Made by a program: the position numbers and the translations under genes. The notes beneath the pieces are model-generated. The model saw only the letters and a list, made by a program, of their open reading frames with translations, searched no databases and was not told where the DNA came from. From Priapulus caudatus (Eukaryota; Priapulida; Priapulimorpha; Priapulimorphida; Priapulidae): 35,923 nt of DNA. Below, in pieces: positions 21,101 to 29,169 of this stretch (positions within the stretch are counted from its first letter, which is position 1; each line of letters begins with the position of its first letter). The stretch spans positions 27,253 to 63,175 of the forward strand of contig NW_014577239.1 in NCBI RefSeq assembly GCF_000485595.1. The letters run 5' to 3'.

Positions 21101-23803
21101 CACCAAAAGAGGACCTTAACGGCTCATAGATTGCAAGTAAATTTTGTACAGATCTGAAAATAATTAAGCGTCGAGGCCTGTGTTAATTCAGTTGGCAGAT
21201 AGATCAACTTATTAACCACATTACTTTGCCTTAGCATTGTACTTGCACAACTTGGCAGAGACTGAGCAGTTCAACCCTCAGCAATTTGAAGTTTATTATG
21301 TTTCTCTTTTTTTAAGTAAGTATTTTAGTCTTTGGTGTCCCCAAAGATTAAAATACTCAACTCAAAAGTGATATTTTTGTGATGAAGATTGTTTAATAAT
21401 TCTGCCTCAGCGTGCAGGAAATTGCATCTAAGAGGTGCAATTTAAAAAAAAAAATTCCGGGGCCTCCGGACCCCGCCTAATTGGGGACCCCTTCTCGAAC
21501 CCACCCCACAGTCTATTTTTTCACTATTGTTTGACAAGCATTTTTGTTTTAAAATTTGGGCGAGTTAACTTATTGACTCACTCGCCATGTTTGGCAAGAG
21601 GTGTTTATTTTAAAGCTCTAACACTGTTGTAGGTGAATAATTAAACCATTTTATCACCATGTAAAATCTCTTTCTTATGCTTGCACGCTGCATTACTTTT
21701 AGAGAACAATTTGAAATTTAGGAGGACCATCCAAAATTTAGGAGGACCATCTAAATTTCAAACTAGATGGTCCTGTGGACCATCTCTTTTTTCTCTCATT
21801 ATTTCTACCCCTGCACCTGCATTTGCTTGCATACCTATTTTTCTGCCACATCTGCTCAAATGCATCGGCCAGTTCGACGTTAGTAATTTCCTCGGCGTCC
21901 TGGAACTTCAGAAAGCCATCGCCGCCGTGTCCGGTCATGTAGATGAGCACGTTGCTGCGGTCGTCGGTAAGCAGTCGCTTGGAGCGCGGCGTGCCAGGCG
22001 GCAGACGCCCCGTTAGCACGCGGATGAAGTTCTCCACCGTCACCTCGTAACCACGGTAATCGACCTCAACGTCGTCACCGTAGACATTGATGTGCTGATT
22101 GCGATTATTGAACACGGTTGCTGAAAGTCATATAACAGTATCACACCACCCACAGGAGTAATCGACTGAACTCGTCTGCACACCAATTGTATTTCTATTC
22201 CACTGAGTGTGATGCATAGAGACTACTTAATATGACGATTAGAAAATAACCAATGAGACTCGTAATGAGAAACTAATCATATAGTGAAAACCACATTTAA
22301 AGCACCTTCTACTATTATCTGTAACGAATATTTGTGATAAATCATTACAAATAAAAATTAATAACTAACTGCACTTTACCGGAATGTTAGTTGTAAAAAT
22401 ATAACTGTGCACATGTCTCAAAATTCTACGTGAGCTCAAACAGTATATAACTCGAACACTGCCTCTCACCAAGCAAGGTGAACAGTGCAGTATGCTCCCA
22501 GGACTGGGCAGCAACATATATGGATTCTGTTTTTAACATATTTGTTCAAACAGAATAACTTTGTTATCAAAATATTTCAAAAGACAATTTTTTACCTATC
22601 GATGTATCATATGTGTACACACACACAACTTCAAAATAATGAACTTTGAGGAGGTGCTGTTTGCCAGCAATTATATGTGGGAATTCATCACATATACTTT
22701 GCCAATGCAGCTATGAAAAATCTAATGTGTAAGCTTAATAAATAATGAATAGTGAATTTTCAACAAGATTTACATGCTTAAAATATGCACGTACCTGGTC
22801 GAGGATTTCGGGGATTGCACGCCATGTCATCAGCTACCATTAGGATGATCTGACTGGAACAACGAAAATGTAATCATATATATCACCTGATAGCACACAA
22901 CATAAAACGAGTATAACAATAACATGTGCTTTACCACATATTACTGGATTATTCCATCTAGTTTTGGCATCAATGTGGCATTATAAAATAATGGTATTCG
23001 ATTTTTATTATAAAACTTATAAGTACCGAAATTATTATCTTATTAGTGATTGAAAAATATTAAATTCTGACAATTCATCTCTGTGCCTGTACATAACCAC
23101 AAATTAGTATGAAATAAACTGCACAACTCATTTCATGTTCAATCTTATGTTGAATATTATGAAACTACAATAGCTAGATGTAAATCAATTTCGGTTAAGG
23201 TGAAAGAAAGTCGTTTAGCACATGATAGATGATTAAAATAAGCTAAGAATGGATAAAGATTTTCATTTGATTTTCTTGTGGCTGTACCTACATAGCTATT
23301 CTCAGTGCAACAGACCCATTGCAGAGTGAGTGCTACATGGGAAGGGCTAGTTTTTTTGTATTGGGGACGCATGGAAGGGCTAGTTTATTGATGCATAAAA
23401 TTCACTGGGAAAAACCAGTAAAACTAAAAACATGGTAAAATAGGCATCATTTTATATTGTATAATCATATTGTTATATTGTATAATCATGACATACATGT
23501 GTATAAAGAAATGTGTAAAAGGAAATAAGTATAAAAGGAATCCTTGTAATAAAGTGCATGTTTACTCTGCATATAAAAATGACAATCAAACATTTAAACA
23601 AATTTAATAAAAAAGAGAACTGTGACTATTTTACAGTCACACGTCTTTTGTAATTACCTGTCAGGAATACCGAGTCTTTTAACACTTCGGTACATGGACA
23701 AAACATTGGCAACATGCCTGTAGTTGAACCAGAACCGCGAAGAGTCAACAAGAATTGCCCAGTTGTTCGTGTGACCACTCTTGAAGAAATCTGTAGCTTG
23801 TCC
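18026..23803 (-). CDS. PIGK: GPI transamidase catalytic subunit PIGK/GPI8
   Basis: Exons in transcription order: 23658-23803, 22795-22853, 21835-22120, 18967-19084, 18593-18703, 18281-18441, 18026-18152 (stop TAA 18026-18028). All have GT-AG borders and every phase agrees. The enzyme is the caspase-like C13 protease of the ER GPI-transamidase complex; it removes the C-terminal signal of a precursor and joins the protein to the GPI anchor. Seen in order: [49 protein letters not shown] (its cysteine corresponds to the one that pairs with PIGT in the human complex), [20 protein letters not shown], the histidine motif YMTGHGG (His codon 21927-21929), the cysteine motif [11 protein letters not shown] (Cys codon 19051-19053), [15 protein letters not shown], and [14 protein letters not shown]. 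335 residues are covered. The last exon gives a hydrophilic tail with no membrane helix, unlike the human protein. The signal-peptide exon is only tentative. Confidence 0.93.
18967..19084 (-). CDS. PIGK: PIGK active-site cysteine exon (intact copy)
   Basis: It starts by completing the AGG arginine codon from 21835, reads [31 protein letters not shown], and ends GEDSLS before the GTATGT donor. It contains the catalytic cysteine. A partial copy lies upstream in the gene at 19517-19593. Confidence 0.93.
19008..19516. repeat. Tandem duplication, unit 1 (509 bp)
   Basis: The unit starts inside the PIGK cysteine exon (TGATATTAGG) and ends with GGCGAGTAAAAATAAT. It repeats at 19517-20743, where it is interrupted by a 718-bp insertion. 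The left end of the hAT-like element at 20441 is included in the unit (19211-19516), so that element was there before the duplication. Confidence 0.92.
19211..19516 (+). mobile_element. Truncated left end of hAT-like element
   Basis: It begins CAGGGGTCGAAATAAG like the element at 20441 and is cut off at the tandem-duplication junction. It contains ATGGTCC / GGACCAT inverted motifs. Confidence 0.85.
19517..19593 (-). pseudogene. Truncated duplicate of the PIGK active-site exon
   Basis: These 77 bases repeat 19008-19084 exactly by eye, including the 3' splice site (CTTCAG) and the catalytic cysteine codon (19560-19562). The copy is cut in the middle of the exon (within SPNI) and lacks the donor, so it cannot serve as a normal exon. 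It is part of a 509-bp tandem duplication. Confidence 0.92.
19615..20332 (-). mobile_element. 718-bp TTTTTAGCTCA-type insertion (family A) with TGA target repeat
   Basis: The sequence matches 33856-34606 in the opposite orientation: shared GTCAACGATAACTCAGGAAC, GGCAATTTTTTGGCAAAAAT, TTAGTCAGTTCAGGTTCAAC and the AGTGTCATTGACACTT terminus. TGA occurs on both sides (19612-19614 and 20333-20335). Unit 1 of the tandem duplication preserves the empty site (ACAAAATGACGCTATAGC). No protein is encoded. The right end lacks about 20 bases of the TTTTTAGCTCACC head seen in the other copy. Confidence 0.9.
20441..21813. mobile_element. 1.37-kb hAT-like non-autonomous element
   Basis: Left terminus CAGGGGTCGAAATAAG, right terminus (inverted) CAGGGGTAGAAATAATGAG, typical of hAT-type ends. 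CACCTG flanks both sides (20435-20440 and 21814-21819); the expected 8-bp duplication is only partly preserved. Subterminal ATGGTCC/GGACCAT inverted motifs occur at both ends. No transposase frame was found. It ends 14 bases from the PIGK donor site at 21833-21834. Confidence 0.8.
22121..23657. other. PIGK introns around the 59-bp exon
   Basis: Apart from the 22795-22853 exon, this is AT-rich intronic DNA. I see no extra exon, no terminal repeats and no RNA gene. Confidence 0.5.
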
Positions 23804-23862
23804 CTGCAGGCGAGGAGATCATATATGTTGTGTTTATAGCATATTCGGCAGGGGGGGTTAAC

Positions 23863-23937
23863 AGCTGTACACAATGCGACAGTACACACACAGCACAGGC
23901 GGGGCGCGGTAAGGGGTTCGGAGTCGAGTGCCGCCAT
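23863..23937 (-). CDS. PIGK: Tentative PIGK first exon (signal peptide)
   Basis: An ATG at 23935-23937 in an AATATGGCGGC context opens a frame reading MAALDSEPLTAPRLCCVCTV and ALCTA, with a short hydrophobic stretch that could be a signal peptide. A phase-0 GT (GTTAAC) after 23863 would join it to GGACAAGCT at 23803 across a 59-base intron. Against it: the donor is weak, the intron is very short, and the same ATGGCGGC block recurs at 24094-24166, so this may be a repeat. Confidence 0.3.
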
Positions 23938-24166
23938 ATTGGCCGGTAGGAGAGTGTATTTGTGCCACCCTAACCCTAACACTAACTATAAACCTAATTA
24001 ATCTATCTATTAATTAATAATTAATAATTCAACGCACCAATCAGAGACGCGTGATTCATCAATCTGGCGTCGCCATCCTACGGTTTAAAAAATCGCGCGC
24101 GGGCAGGGGGTTCGCAGTCGGGCGCCGCCATATTGACCGGTAGGAAAGTGTATTTGCGCCAAATTT
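23890..24166 (-). repeat. Direct repeat with ATGGCGGC and CCAAT box
   Basis: About 70 bp at 23895-23967 recur at 24094-24166 in the same orientation (GGGGTTCG-AGTCG-G-GCCGCCATATTG-CCGGTAGGA). Between them lie a CCCTAACCCTAAC stretch and CCAATCA at 24037-24043. On the minus strand this could be the PIGK promoter region, with ATGGCGGC near the start of transcription. Confidence 0.45.
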
Positions 24167-24336
24167 TTTAATATTTATATATTTTAATATTTTAAATAAT
24201 TTTTACATTTTAACTGTACCCACTAATATCTGTTAATAGTGTACCGGTACCCACTATTATCTGCTGATCCGATTAGAATTTGGCCGAATTTGGCCGTGAG
24301 ATGGCGTGTGTTTGGCCGTGAAGTCTGTCGACTATC

Positions 24337-24655
24337 TGGCAACCCTTAACCTGTATGATACAGGCGGTTCCGGTTCCGGTTCCGCTTCACTACACTAACC
24401 GCCTGTAACCCTTGCTTATTCAACCCGCTTCGCGAACCAAGAAATCATTGCGCCCAATCAGAGAGCTGTAACGGGCCAATCAGCCAATCAGCGAGCAGGC
24501 TTTTGCCTGACGTCATTTCTCAAGTTATTCAAGCCATAACAACCGGTCGATCGATAACGAGGCTTGCGAACCGCCAGGGTTGAGCTCGCGTACAGGCGGT
24601 TAGTGTAGTGAAGCGGAACCGGAACCGCCTGTATCATACAGGTTAGGCAACCCTG
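24337..24655. mobile_element. Foldback MITE copy 1 with CCAAT and CRE motifs
   Basis: Terminal inverted repeats of roughly 65 bp: left has AACCTGTATGATACAGGCGG and CTTCACTACACTAACCGCC; right is the exact inverse (24590-24643). The core holds three CCAATCA boxes (24454-24460, 24476-24482, 24484-24490) and a perfect CRE, TGACGTCA (24508-24515). No protein is encoded. A second copy is at 28756-29082. Confidence 0.9.
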
Positions 24656-24664
24656 GTCGAATAG

Positions 24665-24723
24665 TAAAACTATCACTATCAGTATCACTATCAGTATCAC
24701 TATCAGTGCATCACTAGTAATAC
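24665..24723 (+). repeat. ACTATC/AGTATC microsatellite
   Basis: Repeats of ACTATC and AGTATC run up to the gap. A matching run follows MITE copy 2 at about 29099-29160. The isoleucine/valine-rich minus-strand frames here are artefacts. Confidence 0.85.
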
Positions 24724-24748
24724 NNNNNNNNNNNNNNNNNNNNNNNNN
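24724..24748. other. Assembly gap (25 N)
   Basis: Twenty-five undetermined bases exactly at the outer edge of the left arm of the large inverted repeat. This position makes a misjoin possible. Confidence 0.98.
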
Positions 24749-25382
24749 TTGGCTCGGCTGGCTTGCGCCTGACTCGCTGTTCGCTGGTGATATTGATCGA
24801 ACCGCCGCTGCTCAGAATATCGATTGGCGCAAACACACGAGAGCGAACACATAACCTCTCCAACCTCCGTTGGGCCGGAGGTAATTGATGTAACGGATTC
24901 TGCATAATAATACATGACTGAATATCATTCGACTTATCACATATGAGTAATGAATTTGAGTGTTATCAATCAATGAAGGTGGACAGGCGCATACTTTCCT
25001 AAATATCCTTGTTTTTTCTATCGTCTATTTTCACATATATCACTTCAACTTTTGTCCACTTAATTACAACAATTTGTTTTAACAACTTCAACATTTTTAA
25101 ATGTTAGCATCACTTCTAGAAACTTTGCAGCTCTAGGATGAACTGTATTCATAATTGTAAATAAATAGGGTATTTCAAATAAGGTTTAAACTGTTTTTCG
25201 CGTCTGCGCAATAGCAAATGGCTAGTTCTAAGGCAATGGGCTAAACGTTTACAGTGTAGCCCTTCACTCAATCTTAGCAGAGTTAACAGGCAGTGCTAGA
25301 GAATACAGCAACATGAATCGTTTACAAGCATGACACCCAAAGCTAGGCAGCATGAAATACACAGAAGCAGTCAGGGTGGTGG

Positions 25383-25455
25383 AGCCTCCGTGGCCCAGTG
25401 GTAGGTTTTCAATGCACTTGTGCCACTGAATGCTGGCGAGTTCAAACGCGCCGCA
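25383..25455 (+). repeat. tRNA-derived SINE head, left arm
   Basis: TGGCCCAGTGG (25391-25401) matches a pol III A box and GAGTTCAAACGC (25438-25449) a degenerate B box, at tRNA spacing. The sequence cannot form a full cloverleaf, so it is a tRNA-derived SINE head, not a tRNA gene. The inverted copy lies at 31499-31562. Confidence 0.6.
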
Positions 25456-26297
25456 GGGGCAGTGAATTTTTCTCGAAAAGGTGTAAAAAACGCTGGCTCT
25501 CAACCATGGGAGACGTGTGAATCTCCCGTGAGCTCGGATGGAGCCAGCGTAAAATGGCGGTCTCCGCAGAAATCCTAGCCAATAGGGACGCTAAAAGAAC
25601 CACTGAGGGCGCAAAAGAACTCTGGCTGTGAGCCACCCTCCAAGTGGACAGTGCCATTCGAGCTAAAGGTCTAACTACCTGTCTGTTCCACCAAGCTGGT
25701 CCACACCTGCATGGCTAGCTATAGCCTGGAAAGTTAATTCCTTACGAATGTCCCTGCGTTATTAATCCACGTGATAACCGTGGCTACGCAGTACACTATC
25801 CAGATCCAGTCAGAGGCTCTCATAGCGTTCAGATATTAGTACGTTTTGGCTACAGCAGACTTTGTAAAGCTAGCAAGGTTTGGGCTAATTCCAACATTCG
25901 CTTGTGGCCTTCTTCGGCCTCGTAGTGAGAAATGCAGGAGGTACCTTGAGGAGCTATTTCCGCATTAGCTGCTAGTATTATGGGCCGCAATAGCCTATTA
26001 TGGGGACACACTATCCTAGTTTAGGACCCCAAGGTCTCATTTCGCAAATGTGGGATAGACTAGAAGACCTGAAAACCACTAACTAGTGATGAACTAGCTG
26101 CGTGAAAATGTTAAACTAGGGTTAGGGATGTCAGTGTGATACATGAAAAACTTGTTCTCTAAACTTAGCGACGTTATGTGGCCTAGGGAGCTCAATCCTA
26201 ATTTGGGACGCACAGTATAAAAATTTATAATATAGTTTGCACATGTGCTAGGCCGCCTAGCCCTAAAAGTAATCCGGGGGTATATAATCTAGGAGCG

Positions 26298-26760
26298 AAG
26301 TGGGGATCTTTTGCTCCGGTACGTGCCGGACCACGAGTCCGTGCTCCGGCAAATCCCAGAATGCAACTGCAAAGTCATGCCAGAGCATTTCTCAGCGGCA
26401 ATATGAAAACGGCAGCAACACGAACCTTGTAATGTTTTTTGTTTGGATGTTTTCGCTGGCATATAAAAAAAGAAAGAGTACGGCGAAATGAGTGGAAGAA
26501 TTATAATGAAAATTTTGAAGTATTACGCAACACTGTAAACTATAGCTTATGTTTTTGGAGGGGAAAACGGTTTCATTGGCAAGAGGCACAGGGAAGTCAA
26601 AGTTTAAATTGTGATTGAAAATAAGCCATGACTTGACATGACTTGAATATGTGAGGCGAGACCATGAACTTTGCAATGCATTCTGGATTGCGCGGAGCAT
26701 GAGCCAGAAGAACTGCCCGTCGCGGTTTAGCCGGAGCACGAAGCTCTACGAACTATAGTG
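26298..26760. repeat. Nested inverted repeat inside left arm
   Basis: CCGGCAAATCCCAGAATGCA and TGCAAAGTCATG (about 26345-26380) recur inverted at about 26662-26710 (CATGAACTTTGCAATGCATT, CTGGATTGCGCGG), with GCTCCGG / CCGGAGC motifs on both sides. It looks like a small foldback element already present before the arm was duplicated, since the right arm carries it too (about 30240-30735). Confidence 0.6.
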
Positions 26761-28177
26761 CCTTCGGGCTCTGCCATAGGCTGTGGGCAAGAGCTAAAGG
26801 GCGGTTTAAGGATAGATAGATGAATGTCAGGACGATTGATAGATAGAATGAATGTTTATTACTGGACTCTATCGCTATAAAAGGCCCGAAGGGCTATAGT
26901 ATAGGTTATAGAGGCAGAGGTTCTTAGAGCCTGGCTGGTGCCTGTGTCGCGTGAAGCAGCAGGCACATGGCAAAGTTTTGTGTTTTATGTGCTATGCCAT
27001 AATGCTAATGTCGCATTTTTCTGGCGAGGGACCGTAGCTTTCACCAGGATTCTCAATTTGGGCAGCATGCTTGAGTGATGATGACCAGACTATGCATGTA
27101 GGAAGTCGCTGAAAGGTAGAGCCCTGACCTTGTAGCGGTGACTAAGACCTACAAGTAGCGTAGTCTGCACCGTTTTACCGAACCTGTTTACGAATGGTTC
27201 CATGACACGCGTCTCCTAAACTGGTGTTTATCTGTCGTCGAAAAGTCTCCGTAAATTTACATCTACTGGCTTTGCCGATAATTTTTGTCATACTTGCTAC
27301 TACAGTTTCAATCTCAATGTGGTATGCTTTTATGCCTAGAATCGAATATGAGCGTATTATTGATAGGCACGTTATTACAATATATTATATATGATTAAGT
27401 TGGATTTACAGAGTTTGTAAAACATTGACAATTGTCCTCATAAGACATTAAACACTAAAAGTACCGAAGGACACGTCCAACCATTAGGCCTAAGCTCACG
27501 TTCTGCCGTAGCTCACTGCAGGCGCCAAACTGTGGCTTCTACCTGGGTGGGTAAATAAACTGATATTCCCGCTGACAGTATATTACAAATACAATAAGCA
27601 GAGTACGTTGTACATGTATGATGATCATATATTTTTATTATAGATATTAGAGTGTATTATACTCATCGGTATCTATGTTTTTTTTTCTGAAGACAAGCAA
27701 CTAGTTTCGCATTATCAGTAAAGTTCTGGCCTGTACTCGTCGCAATTTTGTCTCAACACCCATCATGTCAGCGCGTCTATTGGTTTCTGTTTGTGTTATT
27801 TGTTGGACGGAGTAATACCGGCGCTAACACTTCAAGGATATTTGAGTGTAAGTCAGCTAAGTGTCATGTCACAATGAATATTTAGTTACCAAATCACTTC
27901 AAGAGATTACATATTTTTTGTTCAAATACAAGCCTTACATCAGTCCGCCATACACGTAGCCAAGTACGGCGCTGTAAAAGTACTGATATCACTGCATACC
28001 TATTATGTAGTTATTGGCTGTTTGCCATCCCTGCCAACGGTACCGGTCGCCGATTTTTTTTTCTCTTTAAAGTCACGGTAGGTGATTGCAGCGCCATCTA
28101 TCGGCGAATAATAAACTAGCGCTGCTTTTGGGTACGATATTAAATACTACGATTTTTATCACGCGAATATATACCGA

Positions 28178-28240
28178 TAACCCTAACCCTAACCCTAACC
28201 CTAACCCTAACCCTAACGCCTAACCCTAACGCTAAACCCT
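28178..28240 (+). repeat. Interstitial telomere-type repeat (CCCTAA)n
   Basis: About seven clean CCCTAA units followed by degenerate CCTAACGC units. TTAGGG is the ancestral animal telomere repeat. It sits in the spacer of the large inverted repeat. Confidence 0.93.
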
Positions 28241-28404
28241 ATTAAATTTAATTAAAATTTTAATTTTATAATTGTAAAAAATTAAATTGTTGTTATTAAA
28301 CTGTTGTAAAATCAATCAATGTAAATTATTTGCGTTAATTGAAAAAAATGCTAAATCAGAATAAAGATAGAAAATACAGAACAACAGGAAAAGTAATTAA
28401 AAAC

Positions 28405-28476
28405 ACGGATGGGATTCGATCCTGCGACCATTCATTACTTGTGCGCCAGCGTGCGTAACGCCATTACACTGCTGCG
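28405..28476 (-). repeat. tRNA-like sequence (SINE head) in spacer
   Basis: On the minus strand CAGTGTAATGG (28461-28471, A-box-like) is followed about 40 bases later by GGATCGAATCCC (28411-28422, strong B box) and then by a T5 run (28400-28404), a pol III terminator. The acceptor stem does not close well, so a tRNA-derived repeat is likelier than a functional tRNA. Confidence 0.5.
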
Positions 28477-28719
28477 ACATATTGAAATTACAATTTTTGG
28501 ATGTGCAGCTATGTATATCGGCGAGAAAAACAAGGCTCAAACCAATCGGGCGTCAGTACGTCAGGTACCGCTGACTTTAGAGAGAAAAAAATATCGAGCG
28601 ACGGTACCGTTGCAGGAGCAACAGCCATAGTAGTACGGATTTACGCCCCTGATTCGCACACTTCACGTGCTCATGCATTGCCGCCCCCCCCAAAATAAAA
28701 TCCTGGCTACGCGCCTGGA

Positions 28720-29165
28720 TGGCGTGTGTTTGGCTGTGAAGTCTGTCGACTATCTGGCAACCCTTAACCTGTATGATACAGGCGGTTCCGGTTCCGCTTC
28801 ACTACACTAACCGCCTGTAACCCTTGCTTATTCAACCCGCTTCGTGAACCACGAAACCATTCGCCCAATCAGAGAGCTGTAACGGGCCAATCAGCCAATC
28901 AGCGAGCAGGCTTTTGCCTGACGTCATTTCTCAAGTTATTCAAGCCATAAGTTCATAACTGTTAACAACCGGTCGATCGATATAACGAGGCTTGCGAACC
29001 GCCAGGGTTGAGCTCGCGTACAGGCGGTTAGTGTAGTGAAGCGGAACCGGAACCGCCTGTATCATACAGGTTAGGCAACCCTGGTCGGATAGTAAAAGTA
29101 AAACTATCAGTATCACTATCATCAGTATCACTATCACTATCACTATCACGACACTAGTAATAATA
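28720..29165 (+). repeat. Direct repeat D2 (MITE with flanks)
   Basis: Second copy of 24301-24723 in the same orientation, with one TTCCGG unit fewer in the left TIR and a longer microsatellite tail. It forms the inner edge next to the right arm. Confidence 0.9.
28756..29082. mobile_element. Foldback MITE copy 2 with CCAAT and CRE motifs
   Basis: Same inverted termini as copy 1 and the same core: CCAATCA at 28865-28871, 28887-28893 and 28895-28901, and TGACGTCA at 28919-28926. It has a short extra segment (AGTTCATAACTGTT) near 28949 not seen in copy 1. Confidence 0.9.
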
Positions 29166-29169
29166 GTAT

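Larger units (their letters stand above)
24301..24723 (+). repeat. Direct repeat D1 (MITE with flanks)
   Basis: About 420 bp repeated in the same orientation at 28720-29165. It begins ATGGCGTGTGTTTGGC-GTGAAGTCTGTCGAC, includes the foldback MITE, and ends in ACTATC microsatellite and CACTAGTAATA. Confidence 0.9.
24749..27995 (+). repeat. Large inverted repeat, left arm (about 3.2 kb)
   Basis: The arm reads as the reverse complement of 29170-32155 over essentially its whole length. Matching landmarks are the outer CTCGCTGTTCGCTGGTGATATTG, CAATGAAGGTGGACAGG..., the tRNA-like SINE at 25383, CCGGACCACGAGTCCGTGC near 26329, TACATGTATGATGATCATAT near 27611, and the inner CTGTAAAAGTACTGATAT at 27971-27988. 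Arms differ by many substitutions and small indels (identity perhaps 85-90% by eye). I find no protein gene inside. Confidence 0.9.

Noticed and set aside
22838-22842. Alternative acceptor for the 59-bp PIGK exon at the inner AG
   Set aside because: It shifts the frame. The outer acceptor gives [14 protein letters not shown], matching the family.
24488-24700. Ile/Val-rich frames near the MITE copies
   Set aside because: They arise from ACTATC/AGTATC microsatellites and the MITE ends.
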